DNA from: Rhodospirillales bacterium
Lineage (GTDB): Bacteria > Pseudomonadota > Alphaproteobacteria > Micavibrionales > Micavibrionaceae
Direction of reading: 5' to 3'
Length of the DNA stretch: 64,000 nucleotides
Assembly (NCBI GenBank): GCA_020638285.1
Contig: JACKIV010000004.1
Span: 1 to 64,000 of the forward strand
Part shown: positions 16,213-24,261 of the stretch, in pieces
Layout of the letters: the number at the start of each line of letters is the position of its first letter
Numbering within the stretch: position 1 is the stretch's first letter
The notes under the pieces: model-generated
Told to the model about the DNA's origin: nothing
Seen by the model: only the letters and a program-made list of their open reading frames with translations
The model's database searches: none
Translations under genes and position numbers: made by a program

Positions 16213-17523
16213 TCAAGTCTTCTTCAGCACCGCTGCGAAAAAACCGTCCGTGTTGTGGTCGCGCGGGGTCAGGCGCAGGAAGAACGGGCCGGGGCAGGGG
16301 ATCGGGGTGTCCAGCGGCCAGCTTTCGGCCAGAGGCAGAACAGAAAACTCCGGCCTGCGGGCGATAAAGGCCTCGATCTGGTCTTCATTTTCCTCGGCCA
16401 GAACCGAACAGGTCGCATAGACAAGCCGCCCGCCGGGCTTAACCGTGTGGGCCACGCGGTCCAGAATCTCGGCCTGGGTGGTCTTCAACGCGTCAAGGCT
16501 AGGCCCGTGAGGCGTCCAGCGCAGATCCGGATTGCGCCGCCAGGTCCCGCTTCCGCTACAGGGCACATCGGTTAGAACCACGTCGAACGTGCCTTTTTGA
16601 CGCCGCAGCCACTTGCGGTTTTTCTCATCGCTCAAAGGACGGACCTCTACGATGTCGGCTACGCCCGAGCGGCGCAGGCGCGTGCGCGTTTTTTCCAGCC
16701 GCGAGGCCTGCGTATCCATGGCCACGATCCGGCCCTTAACGTTCATGGTTGCGGCCAAGGCAAGGGTTTTCCCGCCCGACCCGGCGCAGTAATCCAGAAC
16801 CTGCATTCCCGGCGCGGCGGCGCACAAAAGGGCCGCCAGCTGCGATCCTTCGTCCTGAATCTCTACCCAGCCCTTTGTAAAGGGCTTCGTTTTCCCTAAA
16901 AACGCCTTACCCTCAACGCGCAGGCCCAGAGGAGAAAACGGAGTCGGAGCGGCTTTGATTCCTTCCGCACTCAAGGCCGCCAGAATGGTTTCGCGGTCTC
17001 CGGCGCGCGGGTTGATGCGCAGATTAAGCGTGGCGGCGGGAATAAAGGCGCGGGTCTGGGATTCGAAGTCCTCTCCGAAGACCCGGCGGAAGGAGTCTTC
17101 AAACTCCGGCGGGCATTCGGCCCGGACCGATTCGGGCATTTCCGGGGAATCCAGTCGGGGATTTCCGTAAAGGACATCCATCCGAGCCGATTCGGCCTCT
17201 GACAGAGGCGCTGGGCCGTATTTTCCCCCGCAAAACAGGTCGTTTAACCGCGCGCGGGAGCAGCCTTCGCCCAAGGCCAGATAGGCCATCACACGGGCGC
17301 GGGGATTGGGAGTGGCCATGCCAATCCGGGCCAGATGCCAGTCAAGGCGCGCCTGGGCCCGCATGACCGCATAGACCCGCTCGGCAATATCGGCGCGGTC
17401 CTTGGAGCCGATAAAGCGCCGGGCGCGGAAGTAATCGCCGCACACCCCGTCCATGGGAATCGGGGCTTTCGCGATACCTTCGAGCAGTTCGATGGCGGTC
17501 TGGATTCGGGCAGCGGGTAACAT
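16213..17523 (-). CDS. rsmB: 16S rRNA (cytosine-C5)-methyltransferase, RsmB/NOP family
   Basis: A 436-residue protein with an N-terminal NusB-like region and a C-terminal Rossmann methyltransferase domain. The AdoMet site is VLDYCAGSGGKTLALA. The two cysteines of the family are in DVPCSGSGTWRRNPD and YATCSVLAEEN. These enzymes methylate rRNA cytosines (C967 in E. coli for RsmB). The ATG at 17523 is preferred over an upstream one that would run into the preceding terminator hairpin. Confidence 0.88.
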   Translation of the reverse strand: MLPAARIQTAIELLEGIAKAPIPMDGVCGDYFRARRFIGSKDRADIAERVYAVMRAQARLDWHLARIGMATPNPRARVMAYLALGEGCSRARLNDLFCGGKYGPAPLSEAESARMDVLYGNPRLDSPEMPESVRAECPPEFEDSFRRVFGEDFESQTRAFIPAATLNLRINPRAGDRETILAALSAEGIKAAPTPFSPLGLRVEGKAFLGKTKPFTKGWVEIQDEGSQLAALLCAAAPGMQVLDYCAGSGGKTLALAATMNVKGRIVAMDTQASRLEKTRTRLRRSGVADIVEVRPLSDEKNRKWLRRQKGTFDVVLTDVPCSGSGTWRRNPDLRWTPHGPSLDALKTTQAEILDRVAHTVKPGGRLVYATCSVLAEENEDQIEAFIARRPEFSVLPLAESWPLDTPIPCPGPFFLRLTPRDHNTDGFFAAVLKKT

Positions 17524-17562
17524 GATAGCCGTCTCGTTTCGAAAGAATGTAACAAAAAGCAA

Positions 17563-17591
17563 CGCCCTGCGGGCCAAAAGCCTGCAGGGCG
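17563..17591 (-). terminator. Hairpin terminator after the small secreted-protein gene
   Basis: On the minus strand a 12-bp stem (GC-rich, one G-U pair) with a 5-base loop is followed by GTTGCTTTTTG. It lies between the end of the small secreted-protein gene and the rsmB start, so rsmB probably has its own promoter or relies on readthrough. Confidence 0.6.
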
Positions 17592-17636
17592 CGCCGGATA
17601 GTCCTTTATAACCCGGACGATCCGAAAAGGCTCCGA

Positions 17637-17963
17637 TTACTCGGGGGCAGCTTCATCGGTCGGGGCAGGGGCGGTTTCGTCCTTGACGAGCATGCCATCC
17701 TTGACCTTGATCACGGTGCCGTCAGCGGCCGGGTGATCGCCATCCGGAGCGGCTGTCTTTTCGCCAAGGGTGTCAACAACATAGACATGGTCGCCTTCGA
17801 TCTGGACAACGGTGCCATCGGCCAGCGTGACGGACTTGGTCATTTCAGCGGCCGGCGCTTCGGTCGTTGCCGGAGCGGCGGTGTCCATGCCTTCTTCGGC
17901 GTGGGCAACAACGGGAGCCGTGGCGAGCAAAGCAGCCACGAGGGCGAGAGTCATCTTGTTCAT
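17637..17963 (-). CDS. Small exported Ala/Glu/Thr-rich protein
   Basis: A 108-residue protein with a clear signal peptide (MNKMTLALVAALLATAPVVAHA). The mature part has two similar DGTV-containing strands (LADGTVVQIEGDHVYVV and AADGTVIKVKDGMLV) flanked by acidic, Ala/Pro-rich linkers. It resembles small periplasmic proteins seen in alphaproteobacteria, but no function was recognised. An AAGGGG ribosome binding site precedes the ATG, and a hairpin terminator follows the stop. Confidence 0.75.
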   Translation of the reverse strand: MNKMTLALVAALLATAPVVAHAEEGMDTAAPATTEAPAAEMTKSVTLADGTVVQIEGDHVYVVDTLGEKTAAPDGDHPAADGTVIKVKDGMLVKDETAPAPTDEAAPE

Positions 17964-18372
17964 TTGAGTTTCCCCTTGATAATCTGGTTAAACAGTTCGC
18001 AGGCGATCACTCTGATCGGCTACAGTTTCCAGACTAGAGGGGAATTGCGGCTTGTATAGGGCAGAGTCATGGAATTTTCGGCTCACTGGATACGCAAAAA
18101 AGGCGAAAAATAGACGCAATTTTGCCACAATTCATATGGGGCTGCATGCGTCCGTGCGCAAAGGGCGTTGTTTTTGCCACGTTGCTGTTTTTATAGAAAG
18201 AATCTTCCGAAACGGGATTCACTTCAGGCTTAAAACAGTATAAAGTGGGTCTGTGTGCTAACAAAGTTTTAACCCTCCCTAGGTCATTGTTATCAGTGGA
18301 CTGTCCGCCGTTTTTCCCGATTTTCGGGCGTTTCGGCAGACTCCGGGCCTTTCAGCAGAAAGTGGACGTGTC
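17964..18372. other. 409-bp divergent intergenic region upstream of cheA
   Basis: It separates the minus-strand small secreted-protein gene from the plus-strand chemotaxis operon and must hold both promoters. It is more AT-rich than the genes. No convincing -35/-10 pair, tRNA, riboswitch or small coding frame was recognised by eye. Confidence 0.5.
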
Positions 18373-21081
18373 ATGGACGATTTGATTGCCGAGTTTCTAA
18401 CCGAAACGAACGAGAGCATTGAATCGATCGATGCCGATCTTGTGACTCTGGAGCAAAATCCTAACGATATGGATCTTTTGTCCCGGATTTTCCGCCTGAT
18501 GCACACCATCAAGGGGACGTGCGGGTTTTTGGGTTTGCCGCGTCTTGAGACGGTTGCTCACCGCGCCGAGAACGTGCTGGGCCTGTTTCGGGACGGCGTT
18601 CTGGACGTCACTCCTGAATATGTCACGCTTATTTTTGAGTCCATCGACCGAATTAAAGTGATTATTGCCGGACTTGAAGAGACCGGATCCGAGCCGCAGG
18701 GCGATGATAGCGGGCTGATTGCCCGACTCGATCACGTTTACGAAAGTCGGGGAGGGGGTGATTCGGATGAGCCCATGCCTGATTTCGATGGAACGGCGCA
18801 GGCCGTCGAATCGGCTCCGCCTGTTGAGATGATCCCGGAGATTTCTGCGGAAGGGGGGGGTGCCGAGGCACAAGGCGAAACCGAAATGATTCCTTCCGTT
18901 TCGGAAGAAGCTCCGTCAGGAGGCACCGATCAGGAGCATCCTCCTGCCGTTGCCAAGGCTGAGGAAAAAAGCGACTCTAAATCCGATGCGCAAGGCGCTC
19001 CAAAAGAGTCCGCCGTATCGGCGCAATCCTTGCGGGTCAATGTCGAGACTCTCGAAAATCTGATGACCCTCGTCAGTGAGCTTGTTTTGACGCGCAACCA
19101 GTTGCTCCAGATTCTTCGCGCCCAGAAAGAAACGGAGTTTTCGACGCCTCTGCAACGTTTGAATCACGTGGTTTCGGATCTTCAGGAAGGGGTCATGAAA
19201 ACCCGGATGCAGCCCATTGGTAACGCATGGTCGAAATTACCGCGCATCATTCGCGATATCAGTATTGAACTGGGGAAAAAAGTAGACCTCCAGATGATCG
19301 GTCAGGAAACCGAACTGGATCGTCAGGTTCTGGACATGATAAAGGACCCCTTGACCCATATGGTCCGTAATTCAGCCGACCACGGAATTGAAAATCCAGA
19401 GGAGCGGCTCGCGGCGGGAAAGCCGGAGACGGGGACCATTACCCTCCACGCCTATCACGAAGGCGGACACATTCTGATTGAAATTGCTGATGATGGCAAG
19501 GGGCTGTCCACCGAGCGCATTCGTAAGAAGATTCTGGAAAAAAACCTTGCGACGGCTGCAGAGCTTGACTCTATGTCCGTCCAGCAGATGCAGCAATTCA
19601 TTTTCCGGGCCGGGTTTTCGACCGCCGAGAAAGTCACCTCCGTTTCCGGGCGTGGCGTTGGCATGGATGTGGTGCGGACCAATATCGAAAAAATCGGAGG
19701 GTCGATTGAACTTCGGTCCGTTGAAGGAAAAGGCACCAAATTCATCATTAAAATTCCGCTCACTCTGGCCATCGTCTCGGCGCTTATTGTCGAGGCGGGT
19801 GGCGAGCGCTTTGCTATTCCGCAACTCGGTGTGCGTGAACTGGTTATGGCTTCGCAAACCGGGCAGAACAGAATCGAAATGATTAACGGTGCGCCGGTGT
19901 TTCGTCTGCGCGACCATCTTCTTCCGCTTGTGACCTTGCGGGATATTCTTGGACTTTCTGCGCCGGAGAGCGCCAACCTGGCAGATGGCGGACGCGGGAA
20001 CCGTTATGTCGTCGTTACTCAGGTTGGCGGGTATCTGTTCGGCATTATTGTGGATCGGGTTTTCGACACTGAGGAAATCGTGGTCAAGCCTGTGTCCTGT
20101 ATCCTCAAGAACATAGATCTGTTTTCCGGAAACACGATTCTGGGGGACGGGAGCGTTATCATGATTCTTGATCCTGCGGGAATCGCCAAGATTACCGGTG
20201 AGGTTGAGGCTTTGGAAAATGTGGGGGCAAAGGTTGGGGAAGGGCGCGTGGATGCGCGTCAGAAAACGTCTTTGCTTCTCTTCCGCGCGGGTCATGGCGC
20301 GCCAAAGGCTGTTCCGCTTTCTCTCGTGTCTCGTCTGGAAAACATCAAAACATCCACGATCGAATCAACGGGGGGAAATATGCTGGTCCAGTATCGTGGC
20401 CAGCTTATGCCGCTTGTGCCTTTTGACGGGGGTGTTAATCTTGATGGTGTGGAGGAAATCCCGGTTCTCGTCTTTACAGACGGGGTTCGGTCGATGGGAC
20501 TCGTGGTTGAGGAAATTGTCGATATTCTCGAGGAATATGTCGAAGTCCAGATTTCCGGGAATTCGGGCGGGCTCTTGGGAACAGCCATTATCAACGGCAA
20601 AGCCACGGACGTTATTGACGTTGGGTATTACGTCCAGTCTGTCAATCGTGAGTGGTTTAAAACACACGGCGATGACCCTTACGAAAAAGATGGACAGTCC
20701 CGCCGCCGGGTGTTGCTGGTTGACGATTCGCCCTTCTTCCGGAATATGCTTACGCCCTTGCTCAGCGTCGCGGGGTATGAGGTCACAACACTCGAAAGTC
20801 CCCTCGCCGCGCTCAAATTGTGCGACGAAGGACGGACGTTTGACATTATCGTCAGCGATATCGAAATGCCGGAGATGAACGGGTTTCAGTTCGCCGAGAA
20901 AGTCCGCTCCGGATCGCAGTGGCAGGGAACTCCGATGGTGGCTTTGACATCACACGCCACGCCGCAGGACATGGATCGCGGTCGGGCCGCAGGCTTTACC
21001 GGATATATTGCCAAATTTGATCGGGAAACGCTTCTGAGCACTCTCGCCCAAACCCTCTCTGAATATGGAGAAGCATCATGA
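18373..21081 (+). CDS. cheA: Hybrid chemotaxis histidine kinase CheA with tandem CheW-like domains and a receiver
   Basis: A 902-residue protein. Domains in order: Hpt (phosphoacceptor His44 in HTIKGTCGFLG), a long acidic linker (about 125-215), dimerisation helix pair (from 218), HATPase (HMVRNSADHGIE near 327, then DDGKGLS and GRGVGMDVV), a CheW-like P5 domain (about 460-590), a second CheW-like domain (about 632-760), and a C-terminal receiver (RVLLVDDSPFF, phospho-Asp829 in VSDIEMP). No separate P2 domain is obvious. CheA phosphorylates CheY and CheB in response to receptor arrays. The tandem CheW plus receiver layout recalls alternative-function Che systems rather than the classical flagellar one. 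The stop overlaps the cheW ATG. Confidence 0.93.
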   Translation: MDDLIAEFLTETNESIESIDADLVTLEQNPNDMDLLSRIFRLMHTIKGTCGFLGLPRLETVAHRAENVLGLFRDGVLDVTPEYVTLIFESIDRIKVIIAGLEETGSEPQGDDSGLIARLDHVYESRGGGDSDEPMPDFDGTAQAVESAPPVEMIPEISAEGGGAEAQGETEMIPSVSEEAPSGGTDQEHPPAVAKAEEKSDSKSDAQGAPKESAVSAQSLRVNVETLENLMTLVSELVLTRNQLLQILRAQKETEFSTPLQRLNHVVSDLQEGVMKTRMQPIGNAWSKLPRIIRDISIELGKKVDLQMIGQETELDRQVLDMIKDPLTHMVRNSADHGIENPEERLAAGKPETGTITLHAYHEGGHILIEIADDGKGLSTERIRKKILEKNLATAAELDSMSVQQMQQFIFRAGFSTAEKVTSVSGRGVGMDVVRTNIEKIGGSIELRSVEGKGTKFIIKIPLTLAIVSALIVEAGGERFAIPQLGVRELVMASQTGQNRIEMINGAPVFRLRDHLLPLVTLRDILGLSAPESANLADGGRGNRYVVVTQVGGYLFGIIVDRVFDTEEIVVKPVSCILKNIDLFSGNTILGDGSVIMILDPAGIAKITGEVEALENVGAKVGEGRVDARQKTSLLLFRAGHGAPKAVPLSLVSRLENIKTSTIESTGGNMLVQYRGQLMPLVPFDGGVNLDGVEEIPVLVFTDGVRSMGLVVEEIVDILEEYVEVQISGNSGGLLGTAIINGKATDVIDVGYYVQSVNREWFKTHGDDPYEKDGQSRRRVLLVDDSPFFRNMLTPLLSVAGYEVTTLESPLAALKLCDEGRTFDIIVSDIEMPEMNGFQFAEKVRSGSQWQGTPMVALTSHATPQDMDRGRAAGFTGYIAKFDRETLLSTLAQTLSEYGEAS

Positions 21082-21572
21082 GCGGTTTTTCAAACGCCAG
21101 CACCACCCGCAAGAAAGAGGATTCGTCCGCAAGTTCGGATCAGTGCAGCGATTACCTGACGATTATCATTTCGGGTCAGATGTTCGGGATTCCGGTTCTT
21201 CAGATTCAGGACGTTCTGGGGCCGCAGAAGGTTACGAAAATACCTCTGGCGCCCCCTGAGGTTGCGGGTTCCTTGAACCTGCGTGGGCGGATCGTGACGG
21301 CCATTGACGTGCGCCGTCGTCTTGGGCTTGGCCCTGCCGAAGCGGGGAAAAATCGCAACATGAGCGTTGTGGTTGAGCACGAAGACGAATTGTACAGTCT
21401 GGTTATTGACCGTGTCGGGGACGTTCTGACCCTTCAAACCAAGAATTTTGAAAGCAATCCACCAACTCTTGACCCTGCGTGGCGCAATGTCTCTGTCGGG
21501 GTTTATCGTCTGGAAAAGGAACTTTTGATTGTTCTGGATGTGTCCCGGTTGCTTGGCAGCATAAAAATCTGA
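21078..21572 (+). CDS. cheW: Chemotaxis coupling protein CheW
   Basis: A 164-residue CheW that links receptors to CheA. It has the usual two-subdomain SH3-like barrel pattern, including FGIPVLQIQDVLGP, the NLRGRIVTAIDVRRRLGL segment and the VIDRVGDVLTL loop. A 30-residue polar N-terminal extension rich in Ser precedes the fold. The ATG overlaps the cheA stop (ATGA), so it is translationally coupled to the kinase. Confidence 0.93.
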   Translation: MSGFSNASTTRKKEDSSASSDQCSDYLTIIISGQMFGIPVLQIQDVLGPQKVTKIPLAPPEVAGSLNLRGRIVTAIDVRRRLGLGPAEAGKNRNMSVVVEHEDELYSLVIDRVGDVLTLQTKNFESNPPTLDPAWRNVSVGVYRLEKELLIVLDVSRLLGSIKI

Positions 21573-21695
21573 GGAAATGGCGGGCAGGGGTTCTTTTCGT
21601 TAATCCGGGATTAACGCTGTTTCGACGATAATGGTCTTCGTCTTGTTGGGTAGGAATCGTTGCATAACGGTTTGGAAGTGTTCGGGGAAGATGTC

Positions 21696-22076
21696 ATGAA
21701 ATCCTGTCTTGTCGTTGATGACAGCCGCGTGGTCCGCAAGGTTGCCCGCCGGATTGCCGAGGAACTCGGTTTTTCCTGCGAAGAGGCCGAGGATGGACAA
21801 AAGGCTTATGAATCCTGTCAAGCGTCCATGCCGGATGTCATCATGCTCGACTGGAACATGCCGGTTATGAGCGGAATCGAGTTTCTGGAAAAACTCCGTC
21901 AGATGGAAAATGGAGATCATCCGAAAGTTGTGTTTTGTACAACAGAGAACGACATGGCTCATATCCAGCGGGCCATTATGGCTGGCGCCAACGAATACAT
22001 CATGAAGCCCTTTGACAGGGATATCGTTGAATCCAAGTTTGTTCAGGCCGGGATTTTGGAGCAGACAGTTTCCTGA
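21696..22076 (+). CDS. cheY: CheY-type single-domain response regulator
   Basis: A 126-residue receiver. Acidic pocket Asp8/Asp9, phospho-Asp52 in MLDWNMPVMSG, the switch Thr in FCTTEND and Lys in IMKPFD are all present. It lacks an output domain, so it acts by binding a partner such as the flagellar switch or another effector. A GGGGAAG ribosome binding site lies before the ATG at 21696. It is separated from cheW by about 120 bp. Confidence 0.92.
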   Translation: MKSCLVVDDSRVVRKVARRIAEELGFSCEEAEDGQKAYESCQASMPDVIMLDWNMPVMSGIEFLEKLRQMENGDHPKVVFCTTENDMAHIQRAIMAGANEYIMKPFDRDIVESKFVQAGILEQTVS

Positions 22077-22119
22077 CCGTTTTTTCTTGCGTATCTGAGA
22101 TCAGGGAGCTGTCGGCCTT

Positions 22120-23301
22120 ATGTCTTTTCCACCTCCACCAAAAACCGATCCATCGGGATCGCAGGGCAGTGACGATGCTATCCGCGTCATGCTGGTGGAT
22201 GATTCTGCCGTCGTCCGGGGGATGATTACGCGGGTTCTGGAGGCCGATCCGGGAATCCGGGTCGTCAGTTCCGCCCAGAACGGCGAGGTCGCTGTTTCCT
22301 CCGTGGCCAAGGCTCGCCCCGATGTGATCCTGCTCGATGTTGAAATGCCTGTCATGGATGGCTTGACGGCTTTGCCAAAGCTTCTGGCCGGATATCCGGG
22401 GGCTCGGGTCGTGATGTGCTCCTCCCTGACCGAGAAGGGCGCCACGATTACGATGCAGGCCATGCGTCTGGGCGCGGTTGAATGTATTGCCAAGCCAACA
22501 TCTCGGGATACGGGCGTGGGCTCGACCTTTCACCGCCAGTTGCTTGATATTGTTAAAGGTCTTGGCATGGCTGCAGGGCGTAAGTCGATGGCGGTTCCGG
22601 CCCGGCCTGTTGTCGGGGCTCCTGCCTCTGCGGTTCCTGCGGCGCGTGCCCACCTGTTTACCCCACCCGGCGCGCCGAAAACCTTTGCGCTTCGCAATGA
22701 TCCGGCGGCTTATAAAGGCAAGCCGGCCATTGTGGCCATTGGCAGTTCGACCGGGGGGCCGCAGGCTTTGTTTGATGTCACCAAGAATCTCAAAGGACTC
22801 GATGTTCCTATCGTTATCACCCAGCACATGCCCGCGACGTTTACCCGCATTCTGGCCCAGCATATCCAGCAGCAATCGGGCATCCCGACGCATGAAGGGT
22901 CGGAAGGCATGAGGGTTGAGCCAGGGCAGGCCTACGTCGCGCCCGGCGGCCTTCATATGGAGGTCATAGACCGGGATGGAAAACCCGTGATTCGCTTAAG
23001 CGATGCTCCGCCGGAAAACTTCTGCAAGCCTGCCGTGGATCCGATGTTTCGCAGCGTGGTGAAATTTTACGGGCGCAAGGCCCTGGGGGTCATTCTGACC
23101 GGGATGGGATCTGACGGATTGAAAGGCGGACAGGTTCTGGTGGATGCGGGTGGACGCCTGATCGCGCAGGACGAGGCGTCCAGCGTTGTCTGGGGGATGC
23201 CTGGATCCGTGGCCATGGCAGGGATTTGCTGTGCTGTTTTGCCGCTCAAGGATGTCGGGCCGTGGGTCCGTAACGCTGTCAAGGGGTCAGGTGTATTATG
23301 A
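22120..23301 (+). CDS. cheB: Chemotaxis protein-glutamate methylesterase/deamidase
   Basis: A 393-residue CheB that demethylates or deamidates receptor glutamates during adaptation. Residues 20-140 are a receiver (phospho-Asp73 in LLDVEMPVMDG). The C-terminal methylesterase domain carries the catalytic Ser in AIGSSTGGPQAL, the His in ITQHMPATF, and GMGSDGLKGG near the end. An Ala/Pro-rich linker of about 50 residues joins the domains. The stop overlaps the cheR start. Confidence 0.94.
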   Translation: MSFPPPPKTDPSGSQGSDDAIRVMLVDDSAVVRGMITRVLEADPGIRVVSSAQNGEVAVSSVAKARPDVILLDVEMPVMDGLTALPKLLAGYPGARVVMCSSLTEKGATITMQAMRLGAVECIAKPTSRDTGVGSTFHRQLLDIVKGLGMAAGRKSMAVPARPVVGAPASAVPAARAHLFTPPGAPKTFALRNDPAAYKGKPAIVAIGSSTGGPQALFDVTKNLKGLDVPIVITQHMPATFTRILAQHIQQQSGIPTHEGSEGMRVEPGQAYVAPGGLHMEVIDRDGKPVIRLSDAPPENFCKPAVDPMFRSVVKFYGRKALGVILTGMGSDGLKGGQVLVDAGGRLIAQDEASSVVWGMPGSVAMAGICCAVLPLKDVGPWVRNAVKGSGVL

Positions 23302-24161
23302 AACTTCAGGATTTTGATGTTTACAAGGACCTGTTGATGAAGAAATCGGGCCTTGTCATAACGCAGGACAAGTCCTATCTGCTTGATTCCCGTTTGACGC
23401 CTGTTGCGAAGAAATGGAATTTTGCCAATCTGGACGCTATGAGCGTGGCTCTGCGCGGCATTCCGGATCAGGGGCTTGTGCGCGATATCGTTGAGGCCAT
23501 GACGACCAACGAGACATCGTTTTTCCGGGACCAGAAGCCTTTCGACCAGTTCAAACAGACCATTTTGCCGCATATGCTCAAGGCGCGCGCGTCCGTGCGA
23601 AAGGTCCGGGTCTGGTGCGCGGCCAGTTCAAGCGGGCAGGAGCCCTATTCCCTGTCCATGCTGGTCAAGGAAAATCAGGCGCTTATGCCTGGTTGGAGCG
23701 TCGAGTTTCTGGCTACCGATCTGTCCGAGGATATTCTGGCGCAGGCGCGCGGGGGGCTGTATTCCCAGTTCGAGGTTCAAAGGGGGCTGCCGATCAACCT
23801 TTTGATGAAATACTTCCGTCAGGAAGGCGAAAAATGGCGGATTTCCGAGGATATTCGGAAAATGGTCAAATACGAGACGTTTAATCTTCTGGATCCCATG
23901 ACCCGGCTTGGGAAATTCGATGTGATCTTCTGTCGGAATGTCTTGATTTATTTTGACGAGCCGACCAAACGCCGCGTTCTGGAAGGGATGGCGGCCCTGC
24001 TTCCGCCTGATGGATTTTTGTTTCTGGGCGGGGCGGAAACGGTGTTTGGGATTACGGAGCGTTTCAAGCCAATGGAAAACACGCGCGGGGTGTATATTTT
24101 AAGTGGCGGCGCACATGACCGGGCTCCGGCCTCTGCCGTGGCCCAGCCTGTGGGGCGGTAA
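23298..24161 (+). CDS. cheR: Chemotaxis protein methyltransferase
   Basis: A 287-residue CheR that methylates receptor glutamates with AdoMet. The N-terminal helical domain is followed by the Rossmann domain: TTNETSFFRDQKPF, WCAASSSGQEPYSLSM (AdoMet site), FDVIFCRNVLIYFD and the closing FLGGAETVFGIT. The ATG overlaps cheB by 4 bp. It is the last gene of the che operon and is followed by a strong terminator. Confidence 0.94.
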   Translation: MKLQDFDVYKDLLMKKSGLVITQDKSYLLDSRLTPVAKKWNFANLDAMSVALRGIPDQGLVRDIVEAMTTNETSFFRDQKPFDQFKQTILPHMLKARASVRKVRVWCAASSSGQEPYSLSMLVKENQALMPGWSVEFLATDLSEDILAQARGGLYSQFEVQRGLPINLLMKYFRQEGEKWRISEDIRKMVKYETFNLLDPMTRLGKFDVIFCRNVLIYFDEPTKRRVLEGMAALLPPDGFLFLGGAETVFGITERFKPMENTRGVYILSGGAHDRAPASAVAQPVGR

Positions 24162-24179
24162 AAATGTTTCGCGCATAAG

Positions 24180-24217
24180 AAAACCCCACCGCGCTGTCTC
24201 CGCGATGGGGTTTTTTG
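24180..24217. terminator. Bidirectional terminator between cheR and the Asn-rich gene
   Basis: A 14-base stem with one mismatch and a 7-base loop is flanked by A4 and T6, so it can end transcription from both strands. It lies between the convergent cheR (plus) and the repeat-protein gene (minus). Confidence 0.85.
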
Positions 24218-24261
24218 TTCCATCATTTTATTCCCCAGGCTCTATCGCCAGAGGGAAATAA

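Noticed and set aside
19372..20295. 307-codon minus-strand frame
   Set aside because: Antisense to the kinase and CheW regions of cheA; no protein-like features.
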